Shown here: positions 1 through 11,793 of the stretch, one piece after another
Layout: each line of letters begins with the position of its first letter
How positions within the stretch are numbered: the first letter of the stretch is position 1
Assembly: GCA_020064725.1 (NCBI GenBank)
Contig: JAGTWJ010000011.1
Location: 1,836,749 to 1,900,748 of the forward strand
Origin: Drechslerella dactyloides
Taxonomy: Eukaryota > Ascomycota > Orbiliomycetes > Orbiliales > Orbiliaceae
DNA length: 64,000 nucleotides
Direction: 5' to 3'
Translations under genes and position numbers: made by a program
Notes under the pieces: generated by a model
What the model saw: only the letters and a program-made list of their open reading frames with translations
What the model was told of the DNA's origin: nothing
Database searches by the model: none

Positions 1-15
1 AAAATCTCCCATTCT

Positions 16-1707
16 CTACCTCTTATTCACAGTAGGATATATTGTTTCTGTTTTATTAGATTTATCTTCTATTGAAACATCATTGTTGTCCTCATTGTTT
101 GTTAAACTTTTGTTCCTGTTGCTTTTATCCAATGTGGAATACTTGCTTAAGACACTTTGTAACTCTTGGTAGTTTTGATTGAATAACATAGTACAATGAT
201 AGATAAACTGATCCCATCTTTCTGCTTGTTTAGCAGACCCAAATGCCTTACCCATCTTCCCTTTTACAAAGTCTAACTCTCCCTTTGACAAAAGCATCCA
301 ACAAACATCCATCCTTGTTTCCCAACTTATCTTGTTCTCCCATTTAACCTTGATATAAATTATAAGATACCTTTTGGGCTTCAGACCCCCACCATTTTTA
401 ACCAATGCCAGGTCAATAACTGTCAGCCCTTCCCCGAGTTTATCTATGAAAGTGATACCAGATATATGCCGTCGCACTGATCTTCTCCCCTACACAATAG
501 TAAGTCTGTTCTCTGGTTTGAATTCAATACTCTCACTATCATTAGTATCCACATCTAACCTTCTCTCTACCCTATGTATACAGGACTATAGAGGCCCTTA
601 TACAGTAATAACAATATAATCAGAGCTAAACAATCCCATAGCCTTTCTATAAGCTTCAATTCATTCATCACTTATATCTGCCACATCACCAAAATCCAAA
701 AACTGGTTTCCTCCTTCAAACCCCACATTATAGGTACGTGATTCACTAGATTTGCTCTCCTACAATATATTTCCTTTGGCAATAAAAGCCACAGTAACAT
801 CCCTCAATCATTTCCAGAGCTTCTCATATTACTTTTCTTTGGCCTCAAAGTTTTCTTCCTTTCACCAAAATTTCACCTCCACTTTACACCAAAATATGAA
901 ATGCTTTTGGTATTTTAGATGGCAGTAAAGCATCTCCCATTCTAAGGCAAGATCATACAGGTGTTTTGCTTTATACTTTTCTGATATCTTCACTGCCACT
1001 GAACTGTCGTGAGTTTGTTGAATTTCTCGATCCAAATATTGAAGGTATTGATTCTTCTCAATTTCATCAATGAACCCTGGAGATCCCACATAGTCAAAAG
1101 CCTGCAAATCGGTGCCGAGATATTTAACATCATCCTGGCATATCTGGATTTTCATATCCACTGCCATTATAGAGTATATAGCATACTAAACAAATCTCAG
1201 ATTTCACAGCAGAATCTTGTTTGCTTTTTCTGGATTTGCCCAAATTTCTGATAGCTGTTGGATTGAATAGTTTTTTATTTCAATTTGCATTTCACAATAC
1301 TTGTGGAAGGCATAGATATCTATTTTTGTATCCTTATCCATAATGGTGGAATTGATAGAGATATTTTTTTATAAAGTGGTGAGAACTGGTACAAACAGGG
1401 CAGCATGGAGGTCCAAAGGAATAAAGTTAAAGAATTCGAATATATCCAATGCTGTTACACAAAACCTTTTGTCTAACAGAGCCTTCTAGTAATGAATTGT
1501 GGCATTCTCAATACCATCCTTATCCACTAAGGCACTCCCGAGGAGCCAACAGGCTTCTAAAACTTTATTAATAGATGCTTCTGACTGAGAGTCTGTGTTC
1601 TATAACCTAGGTAATCTGTCCAGGGTACCCGAGATCTTGTTTTAGTAGTCCAGATATTACCATAACTTAACAAATTTGCTGATCAGCTGTTTAGTGGTGA
1701 AAGTCAT
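16..1707 (-). pseudogene. Unrecognised protein relic, about 564 codons
   Basis: One minus-strand frame runs from an ATG at 1707 to a TAG at 16-18, interrupted only by point stops (TAA, TAG and one TGA), many at places where Trp or Gln would fit. No frameshift is needed. The two longest open pieces are 477-16 and 1167-862. The C-terminal part has a run of Gly-rich and Lys-rich residues (NGGGLKPKRYL, GKMGKAFGSAKQAERW) and ends in an Asn/Asp-rich tail. The N-terminal third is mostly helical-looking. There is no signal peptide or membrane segment. I do not recognise the family. That one frame survives over 1.7 kb with sensible composition is the evidence that it once coded; the pattern is that of mild RIP. 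Confidence 0.6.
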
Positions 1708-3136
1708 TTTTGTGTTATTACAGTAGTCAAATGAGCTGGGTTCTGTGGTTAGAAAGCTTTCCTTTTAAATAACTTACTGCCTTAAATGAGATGGCTATTT
1801 TAAATATAACTGCTCTAAATAAGATCGCGGGCAGGGCAGGAGCCGAAATATAACTGACTATTAATATTCAGCTCGAGCAGATAGAGAACAGTCGACTTTC
1901 AAGAACTAAGATAGTAAACTTAATTAAGATCTTGTTTGTACTAATTGCTATGTTTGTCTTCTTGTATCACACTAAATTCTGCCTTACTATCAATGGAGAT
2001 GATGATGAGGATGCTTACTAGCTTTAGCTGTATCATCTGTATGAAACATGGTATCAGTATGTTATGGAAGAAATTGTGAAAGCCTCTATCGGACCAACCG
2101 CACAGACCTCCTACGAATCAAACAATATGAATTATATGTGTGTAGTTATCTCTGTACAGATTCTCTCTGAAGATATTATGCCTATTTAAATATTCGACGA
2201 CGCCTCTTACATTGCGTTTATCAAGATGTTAAAGGCTAAGATCTCAATCAGCCCAGGCCTGACAGTTCACCTATACTGTTAAAAGCCAGATATACCACTT
2301 ATAGATAAAAGCTACTTGTTACCTTAAGTACTTATACAAAGTTACCTGTTAGTAATATGTTAGTTTTTTGAACAGGGTAACCTTGTATGATTGAAGACTC
2401 TGAAGAATCTGGTGACAAATAAAGAGGTTATAGTACTATAGTATTTAAGTACGAACTTTTGTTCTGTGACTCAGCAGGCACACCATTTTGTGTTGTGTGA
2501 CAATATATGTTATCATTCTAGGTATAAAAGGTAATATATAAAAATGACAGTTAATCATTTGTTGTGGTGAAATATTTATTACATATAGCCATATACTGGT
2601 TCAGGCTCCTACCAGGTAGCTGATTTAAATTATTTCTTATAGGATATTTAATTAGCCTGTGAAGGTGTGGGTACTTGTACTCAGCTCCTCCAGCAGGAAG
2701 ATTGAAGATGTGGGGCTGGGTAAGGATATGTATCATCTATAACTAACTGTAAACTACCACTGTTAGTAAAAAATCAGTCCCTAATGTATGTTGTTATAAT
2801 ATTTATGTATGTGGAAGGTAAGGGACTTTAGTTTATTAGTATTCTTTAAGTTTTTTTCTATATCCTAAATAGCCTTGGATAACACCTAGTGCATAAAGAA
2901 TAGTGGTTATAAAGAGGAAAGTATGCTCTAACTTGGGTTGTGATAATTATAATCCTGAAAAAACTTTAAAAAAAATGTTATTTCTTTTGGAAATATCAAC
3001 TATACTCTAATCTAACCTTTAAACTTAACCTTTAAGCTTAAGCTTAGTGTTGTTAAGTAATAGTACACCATATCTGATACAGACTTTAGTTTTTATTACC
3101 AAATCTCCTAGTAATAATTACTCCAGTTAAATTGTT

Positions 3137-3214
3137 AATACTATTATTACTACTATTATTATTATTACCACTATCTTCAGCTTTATCACCATCACTGTTA
3201 TCACCATTATTGCC
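3137..3214. repeat. ATT/ACC trinucleotide microsatellite
   Basis: An imperfect run of ATT and ACT triplets passes into ATC/ACC triplets. It is degenerate, so not a recently expanded array. Confidence 0.8.
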
Positions 3215-3487
3215 TTATCTTGCTGTTTCCCCTGCTATTTCTGTCCTTACCATCCCTCCGATTACCCCTACAGAGCTTATCTGACTTTCTCCTTATCTTG
3301 ACCTAGTTACTCCTTTCCTTACTTCCCCACTTCATTTTAAAAGCCCTTTATTTTGGCTGGTGCTGTCTTAGGAGCCTAAATACCAATATTATTCTTTTCT
3401 GCTTATCTTAACACACCTTCTTTGTCTTGCGCCATAACATCTGACCACAATCAGCGATCTCTTTTAAACCTTACTAATACTATACGC

Positions 3488-3546
3488 AGATATATATATA
3501 TATATTTTAAATTATATATATGTATATAGCCTACATATACACATAT
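3488..3546. repeat. TA-rich dinucleotide patch
   Basis: A (TA)n run at about 3490-3505 is followed by a second alternating TA/TG block. It is a simple sequence with no associated gene. Confidence 0.75.
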
Positions 3547-4132
3547 CAAGCTTCCTAGTACCCAGCTGAGATCCAAAACTAAGTATCTTTTGTTAATAAG
3601 TATCATCTTGTGGACGTTGTACTTAATGATAAAGTGTGATTCTTTGAAGTAAACTATTCCTAATTCGATTGTAAGTTCTATGTATATTATATCTGATATT
3701 GTGGCCTCATCTGCTGCCAAAGCATACCAAAATTATGCTATACATCACCCACCTCACCAAGTAATGAAGAATTAATGTGATGTGGGACAGTATGTACCAG
3801 CTGTATTTGTGATATCTACATCTGAGCAAGAGAAATTGGTGAAACCTAGTGGGTTACTTTGGTAGTGATTAAAATATTATGGGGGTGTGTATGGGGTGAG
3901 TATGGCTGTATAGTGTACAGTACCAGACAAGTATCAGGTGTAATTTCTTTTGTGAATTATGGAGGTTGTGTATAGTGCTTGGTTGCTTACCATCTGAATA
4001 AGGTACAAACAGGTGTACTTCCTTGTGAGTGTAGTAGCAGACAACCTTGTGCTTGTGAGAGATGCTTTTTCTTATGGGTTGTGGCTTCCTTTTATGCTAT
4101 GCTCCTGAGACTAGTTATATTAACTATCCTAG

Positions 4133-4190
4133 TTGGTCTTGTAAACCAAACCCTCCCTTGGAACTCTATGGGCTTGGTTTGCGAGACCAA
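4133..4190. repeat. Inverted repeat (hairpin)
   Basis: TTGGTCTTGTAAACC at 4133-4147 pairs with GGTTTGCGAGACCAA at 4176-4190. The two arm mismatches are both C-to-T type differences, as expected if RIP eroded a once perfect hairpin. The loop is about 28 nt. Confidence 0.6.
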
Positions 4191-4719
4191 CCCCAGTGCT
4201 AGTCTGCTGTAGCATTGGCCCATGATCAGCTTTGCTGTATGTCTTTATATGAGGTATTTTATGGGAATAGCGTTGTAATTTATATGGCTAATCACTGGCA
4301 GTATGTTCCTAAGCTTTCTATGGCCATGCTATTTAAGGAGTGCTTATTTAAGCTCCTAATACTTTCTTATTGGCCTTTCAATCTGTATGCCAGTGTCTGG
4401 AACCCAAATTGCAGTTATTCTATTCCTTTTAAATTTTGAGTGCCCTTTTTGTAGTGTATCTGTACCTTTATATTCGCCAGTTGACTGACTGAATTCTCAG
4501 TGCAGTTAATTCAGGATGGACTTTGGTGGCCATGTGTTAATTTTGTTGTCTGTTTCCCTGGTCTCGCCTAAGACTATTAACCTATTTGACATATTTGCTC
4601 CCTTCATCTATGTTTGTTGGCATTTATGGCAGAACCAGGCAGTCTCTCGTCTGTTGCCCTATTGGTGTAGATTGATGTTTCAGTGCATAATATCTTTTTT
4701 CCTATAATATAGGAAATAA

Positions 4720-6306
4720 TTGGATATTGTTATGAAAGATACCTACTATTACAGCTTCTGGCGTAAGCAATTCATGCCTAGAAAACTATATGGGTATTTG
4801 AGTTTGGTTTTGGGTCTGAATGATATATTTAAAACTTCCTTTGAGTACCATCTGAGAAACAGTAACTGTCTATGCCCATACTGTAGAATGGTTGTTGAGG
4901 ACACACATACACAGATCCTGGCAAACAATCCAAGCCCTGAAATCTCTTAGCAAGAGATTGACAATCTCCCAAGTTTTATTAGAGATCTTAGAACCCTCAA
5001 AGTGCTCCTAGTACATATACTTCTGCTGACCAGAAGAGACCAACCTATTAGACGTGATATCTTCACTCTATGGGTTCCAGCCTTTCTCCAGCTCTACCAC
5101 AAGTAGTCATCACACCTACAAAAAAAAGAGATTCTGGAACAACATCTCAGCCCTATCGGAAACACAGGAATTGATATTAGCCAAAACAACTCACTATATC
5201 TCTTGGCAGTAACTTCACAAAATAATTATCTTAAAATACTTAATAACAAAACAGCCACTACACATCCAAGTACACTTTGTTCTTTTTGTTCTTATTGCCA
5301 ACTTCCCTTATCTACCAAGTTAGTATCATCACACAAGGGAATCTGTCTCAACAAAAATGATATGAAGATATCATACCATATACACCATCCTTCTGGGTAC
5401 CTTAAAAACTTTATTTCAGCTTTCTATAGGTTCCACCAGATCATCAAGAAATCTACAATGAATCTGGATTAGGAAACTTCCTTAGAAAACACTATAGTGG
5501 AATTCTCAACCATTCCTACAAACCACCACACCTGTATTCAATAGCCACACCTCATCTTGATTTTATTCCCCTTAGCAACAAGGATGTGTATAATCAATTC
5601 AGACCTCAGCGTCTATTATGAGAATATTCATAAAAAAATAGCTTATTTTGTCGAAAGTCCCGAGAATAGCTTGGCAAACAGGCTTGATTCTAGGATCTCA
5701 TTAGACAGAATAAAAGCCGTAGCCACCAATCCAGTTACAACATTAAGGCTACTCCCCAAGATAGTACTGTAAATCTACCAGTCTGGTAAGTTGAAATGTA
5801 AGGACACAGGTATCTGGCTCTATCTCTTCAAGCAAGTGTGTGTAAACATAATTGATGAAATATATATACTGTATGATATTTGAAAACAATTAAAGAGCTT
5901 TGCCAACCACCTATACTATTCCTGTAAAAGTATTCAAGTGGGCTGGGAAACACTTTCGATTCTGGACATATGCAACCATCTGAATACCTACCACAGCAAC
6001 GACCCAGATCTGCTTCTTGTATTTCCATATCCATGTTCTGAATACAAGTCAGTATTCCCATACTTATGTCTTCTCTGCCAACATAAGAAGCAACATCAAA
6101 CCAGAGGCTCTAAACAATCTCAGCGAGAACCCCCAAAATTTTCATATCAATTGTGCCACTATCAGACCAATTCACAGATAGGTTACCACCAACATATATC
6201 AATATATCATAAAACCAAGCATTTCAGTTATAGGTACCAATACAAGGCCTGCAAGCCCGGGTTAAGAGCCACGCAAGCAAACCCACCAAGTGAATCACAG
6301 AACTAG
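4720..6306 (+). pseudogene. Cys/His-containing protein relic
   Basis: Open pieces at 4720-4950, 5203-5472, 5557-5772 and 5938-6306 all lie in the same plus-strand frame, so this is one relic of roughly 529 codons broken by point stops. An earlier piece at 4516-4707 is also in this frame and may belong to it. Visible features include CPYCRMVVEDTH near the start, CSFCSYC in the middle and a C-terminal C..H...H-type region (CLLCQH; CHYQTNSQIGYHQH). The CPYC segment followed by a helix ending NLPSFIRDLRTLK resembles the repeated zinc-binding segment of fungal DUF3505 (OrsD-type) proteins, but this is by eye and weak. Function is not assigned. Confidence 0.4.
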
Positions 6307-7380
6307 AGCAAAACACAAAAAGAGGACAGAAATAACCACTCATATTGCCCAAAATCTGAATACAGAAGTCGATTCACCTTCAATCTATAGCAGTTAAACA
6401 GAAAACAGGCACACTATAGTATAAAAGTTAGAGCAGTCAACTCTTGACAGCATAGTAGTCAGTACTAATGTAGCTCACCACTAAGCAAAACACACCACCA
6501 GCGCAAAAACACAAAAAAGTAGACAAAAACGATTGATTTTAGTATAATAATAATGAATTATATAATAATTATATAATATTTATATTATTAAATATATAAT
6601 ACATTATAATTTAAGAAATATATAAATTTTACAATATTTAATTAAATAATTATAAAATCATTCAAATATAATATTAGTATTTAAACTTTACTAGGTTTTA
6701 AGATTCACTAGTTTTTAGTATAATTATGATAAGTATATATATATATTATTAATTAGAAGTTTAAGCTATACAATAAATAAATTTTTTAAAAAATTAAGTA
6801 TATAATTATAGAAATATAAGATAGTGAAGAATAAAGGTCTAAGTTATTCAGAGGCAAAACCAAGCAAGATTTAGTAAAATTTTTACTAAGATGGTATTTT
6901 TCATTTGGTAGTAGGCTACGTTATAACTTAAGCATTGTAGTCTCAATAAGGCCCTGCTCTATCACAATACCAGCCTACCAAATAGAGCCCATGCCTCCAA
7001 GTAAACTCCTCTTGCTGACTTAGTAACCCACTTCCCACTTTATACCATTACTAATTAGCTGTTTCGACGAATTAGCTCAGTCTCCTCACTTCCAGAAAAA
7101 CAAACATTTTGCAGGGTCAAGCACCTTTTTTTCCTCTCACAACACTCCATGTGTATGTGGGACTCATCACAGCATAAATAATGTTAGAAACTAACTAAGA
7201 GCCTTAGTCAAAGCCACCATCAATCCACAGACCGGTTCTGTAAAAAAGAGACTTCATCACTTATAAACAACTGGAGAACTTTTTTAGTGACTTTTTTTTC
7301 ATGCACAAAACAGACAACTGGTTGTTGGTTAATATAGAGGTTATTCTTCAAAATATCAAAGTCTATATATACAAGGCTAG
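6307..7380. other. Intergenic with AT-rich island
   Basis: No gene is recognised. Positions about 6535-6830 form an isolated AT-rich island that contrasts sharply with both flanks. A short motif (TTTTAGTATAAT) occurs near both its ends (about 6537 and 6715), but no terminal inverted repeat or target duplication is clear. It may be a small RIP-degraded insertion. Confidence 0.4.
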
Positions 7381-7905
7381 GAAGCTTACTTTTTTATTAA
7401 ATCATAATCTAATAAAGTTGTTGAATAGAAGTACACAAAATTAGCACTTTCCCAGACAGAACTGGACCCGTACATTCAAAACTTTTCCAAGCAACCCAAC
7501 AAGATAATTAAGGAAGTATATAACATATTCCACGATATTCTCCCCAGTATAGAGATAAGCAAAAAGGACCACTCAATAATTAAAGATATGATGGTTTTGA
7601 CTAAAAATAGGCCAGGCCCCAACTACAATAATAAAATCAAAAAGAAATCTCGCAAAAACCAACTTTAGCTATTTAAATAGTCTGCGAATAAAGTACGCCG
7701 AGCTAACCAGCAGAAAGTCTGGTACCAGGGGGCAAAGGCAAAAAAAAGTTATCTTGGCCCAGATTCTAAAGATAGTGATCCAGGTGCTGGCTCCCAGCCG
7801 CCATATTCAGATCCAGATGTTATTGCACCAGTCCAACCAGAAAGAGCAAAGAGACATTTGGTAATTGGGGATTGTAAGTCAAAAATCCAACCTATAGCAC
7901 ATTAA
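7381..7905 (+). pseudogene. Unrecognised lysine-rich/acidic relic
   Basis: A single plus frame runs from about 7381 to a TAA after 7902 with only point stops (TAA/TAG). It reads as an acidic helical part (around LDPYIQNFSKQPNKI), a strongly basic stretch (KIKKKSRKNQ and KVRRANQQKVWYQG) and a Pro/Asp/Gly-rich tail (DSDPGAGSQPPYSDPD). The composition is protein-like rather than random AT sequence. It could be a C-terminal nuclear-localisation region of a transposon protein or of a host protein. The family is not recognised. Confidence 0.35.
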
Positions 7906-10900
7906 TATATGCTTATAATGTTAGTGGTCAACAACAAGTCCACACACCAAGATCATCTTGACCTTTTAAATTAGTGTGTACAATAATATCAAAACCAATT
8001 TATCCCATCCAAATACATACTTCGAAACTTGTTTAGCTTATAGCCAAAAGCGTATCCATACCCTCACATCACCAATAGAAAACTATACATCGAAAGTTTC
8101 TTATGCTATCTGTCAATCCTCTAAAGTTTACTTAGCTTCATTTCGAAGGTGGAAATAGCCCCAGAAAGCTCGAAATTATAGTAGGCTAAAACGCTGGAGT
8201 CAACATAGGAAGATCCCAAACGCGAGAGGCAACTCGTTGCATTAAAGCCAGAAAAAGCTATACGACCTATCCTTTGTTGAAGATTCTTTGACACTTCTAT
8301 GTCGCAAGGAAAGGTTTAGCACACAGTACCATCTCTTTTCTGACTTTCTTTTTGATTATCTATGTTTCAATAAACACTATTTGCTTATTTATAAAAGAAA
8401 ACAGATCTGCTACGGCTCTTAACTTTCCCACGTGTATGTATTTACATTGGCAGCCTCAGCCCAGATCATCAGGAACTTCGTGGTTATTACTTCGAATGTA
8501 TACATTTTCATACCAAGCATCGTGTTACAAGCATATCCTCATTTTGGAACTGGCTCAGTTGACTAGACTCTTTTGATAACCACCTCATGCACCCAACCAC
8601 TCTTACTCATCAGTCCTCATAGCCTCAAGACCATCACCTTGTTATGCCATTGAGAACAACTTTTACTTTTGAGCTATTAACTTCCTATATATAATACAAA
8701 ACCCTGCCAGCCATCCACTTAGATCTTAATAGGGACACCAGGGCAATTCTCCCGTTCCAGCCTGCAGTCCCTCCCATTCATCATAATCAAGACAATCTTC
8801 ACTTACGAGAGGTCTGGCCCACATTATACCCCCATCAAGCACTCAGTCATACTCAACATGCCATTAATATATCAGTGATATCAATACCAGACCAATATCA
8901 CAAACACTAGCTCAGTCAGCTGAACCTCAGGGTCAAACTATACATGCCACCACTCAACCACAACGAGGCCTCGAGGCCAGGTGCTCACAAAGCCATTAGA
9001 CAGATTATTTCGCTCACTAACATTAACACAGCCTAATTGCCAGAATGAAAATAAACTTAGTATTATACGTACCTGTCTGTCTCTATCTTGCTACCCCATC
9101 ACCTCTCATTCAGCATAACTATTTTTCGCAATATAACTTTGCCCAGGCCATATCCAAGACAAAACATATGATACAACAAACACCATTTAAATTCTCTATA
9201 TTAGCTTATAATATTGCAAGGAATTTCTTTAAGCTCTTATAACTTGCAAATCACATACATACTTAAGCTTACCCATTATAGTCCTCAAGCTTACCTATAT
9301 CATTTACCTCAATTTTACATTAGATTCAGCTTCTCAGTAGCATATATAGGTCAGGTCGAAGTCAGCTCAGGCAAGTCTCATATACTATAGATTAACCAGG
9401 TCATAAATACACATAATCATAGTACAACCTATTGGCATTTATGGCCACACACACACCCCATTACATTCACACAGGCTAAAACACCCAACTGGCCAGATAG
9501 TTAAAGCAAGCCTCTAGCTACTAAATACTACATCAACAAGATTGATCAAAGAATTTGTCTGATCAAATAGTCTAGCTGATCAAATGGTAACATTGCATCA
9601 AGGATAAAACAAACTGATGTGGATCACATTACACAAGCAAAAGAAAGAGGTATAATCTTGGCACTACAGCACATAGTACATACACAGAACAGGCCAAAGA
9701 TAGGGATTATATTAGCCTCAAAGCCAGGCACTGTAGCATATACATATACATACACTTGCACATCCCCAACCCTCATTGTGCTGGCACAATTAGTTAATCC
9801 AAATACAAGCACTCTTACACCCACTCAAGAATGTAGCTTACAGGGTTCAGAATACGGAATATCAGATGCTCGCATTCAACTCACACCTCATTAATGCATT
9901 CTCAATTTTTTTTTATATATAGCGCGCAAAAATAGTCAGAAGCATCAACATTATTTAACACACACATATGTTATATATATATCAAACAATATTAATACTT
10001 CTAACCACTTTTGCACACCATATTATAAATTCCAACGTAGAACATCCTACAACAACCCTCACAAACGTACCATCTTAGCTTACAAATCCACACTCATACA
10101 GCAAAATGCCTTGTCAATAGGCATAGTTATATTACGACCATAAATAAAATACCTCTTCATATCAGGTATCTGTACTCAAGCGTACAATAAAAGAAGTACC
10201 TAATCAGGAGAATTTAACACCAAAAACCCAAATAACACTAACAACTGAGCCATCATGATTTTATTACTATCCATATTCATCCCCTTCCCCAAAAGACACT
10301 TAAACCTGCTAATTATCTCACGCGAATATATTAATATCCTCAGTAGATGCATTCTCCCCATATCAGGGAAGGAACTGGTTTACATAACCACGCTTGCAAT
10401 GCTTTTATAACTATTTACATAGAAAGCACTAGTTGACCAAAATACACAACAGTTATAATCGCAGACCACTATAATGATAAAGGGCTAGATCCAAATAGAT
10501 CTATACCAATATACCCAAGGTTTTCTGGATTTCTCAGATAAGCAGTACCAGAACTTCACAGCACTCCACCATCATGGTAATATATAATCTTGGATACCAG
10601 GGCCTTTACTATAAGAATAAATTAGACTCGCTCAGTTCAGATCTAACCAGGAAAGCGGTAGACACGCAGTTTATAATACAATTCACTCCAGCTGTCAAGC
10701 AGCCCAAATTCCCAAAGAAGATGCCTAGCACTGCATAACAAGCCTGCAAGTAATGATTCTGAGATTAGCTAAATAGCTGCGGGTTTATTGGGGTCCTGAA
10801 TAGGAGCAAAATCACAACAGGATATAATTAGTAATAAATAAAAAATCCCCTCCTTCACATGATCAAGCAAACTATTCAAGAGCTTCATCAAAAGGCCCCT

Positions 10901-11793
10901 GCTAGCATGATAACTGGTTGATTCATCAGTTCAATACAGCTTTAACTCCAATTGGTCTAATAATCCATTACTGTGCCTCTTATTATCATTCCATTCATAT
11001 AAAACATAAGTGTGTGGCCACAGTCACCCTACCTAGCCAAACCTTTAATCACACAACCTCCACAAACCAACCCCAATCCCAACTATCAACGTCCTTACAT
11101 ACCCAAAGACTCAAACTTCTGCATCCTCAGAAAAATATGGTCGCTTTTGCAGCACAAAATTCTCTCTTATTTTGGAAAAGAGGCTGGGTCATCCATAGCA
11201 ATTTATCATTCAAGTCACAAGGCAAGGAGTACAGTCCATAGCCATAACAGTGCTTCTTTACCAACTATCCCCGATAAACCGCAGTTCAAACTACACCAAC
11301 TTTCGAACTTGACTCATAATGATGCTAAGATCCCTTGCCTACTAGACAATATTCCCATATACCCAAGCAGTGTAGAATCACCACTGCTATCTTACAAATC
11401 TCTTTACAACATATGCCCTGTCTGTGGCCCATCAAACACAGTAGCATATATTGGTCAGGATCACAGCAACTATGTCAAGGACTTAGTAGGGTTTCCTATA
11501 CAGAATTTTCTTTAGCTAGAATTACCAGTTAAGCCTTTTTTGGAAACCCAGCATATCCAGCCTGTGTTGGTGGATCATCTTACATCGCTATATAGACTGG
11601 TGAGATCTGAATCACATTCAAATTTGGAATTAGCTTATGGTTGATACTATAGGGTGGATATTTCAGTATCCTACTCAACAGTGTTCATCTGGGCTGATAT
11701 ACTATTCTGTTCATCGGTTTTCAACCTCATGAGGAGTCTAATAAATATAAACTTGATGACTTTATAAGAGAAGTGGCTGTTTAATAGCAGACA
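7906..11793. other. Long stretch without recognised gene
   Basis: The plus strand is A/C-rich and contains several short open frames (8352-8576, 9045-9242, 9619-9894, 10918-11241, 11012-11515). The longest, 11012-11515 (167 codons), is rich in Pro, Ser and His, begins inside another frame and has no recognisable motif. I cannot support any as a gene. A short AT-rich patch lies at about 9906-9990. Confidence 0.4.

Larger units (their letters stand above)
1708..3978. other. Intergenic stretch without recognised gene
   Basis: No long frame with gene-like character is visible on either strand. The stretch holds two simple-sequence patches listed separately. A short minus open frame at 3451-3720 overlaps the TA-rich patch and has no recognisable features. 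Confidence 0.5.

Noticed and set aside
16..1707. Integrated fungal-virus capsid gene
   Set aside because: Considered because of size and lack of a host family, but no motif supports it; left as unrecognised.
11012..11515. 167-codon plus open frame as a gene
   Set aside because: Pro/Ser/His-rich without domain, no start context and overlapping another open frame; composition of the strand (few T-starting codons) explains its length.
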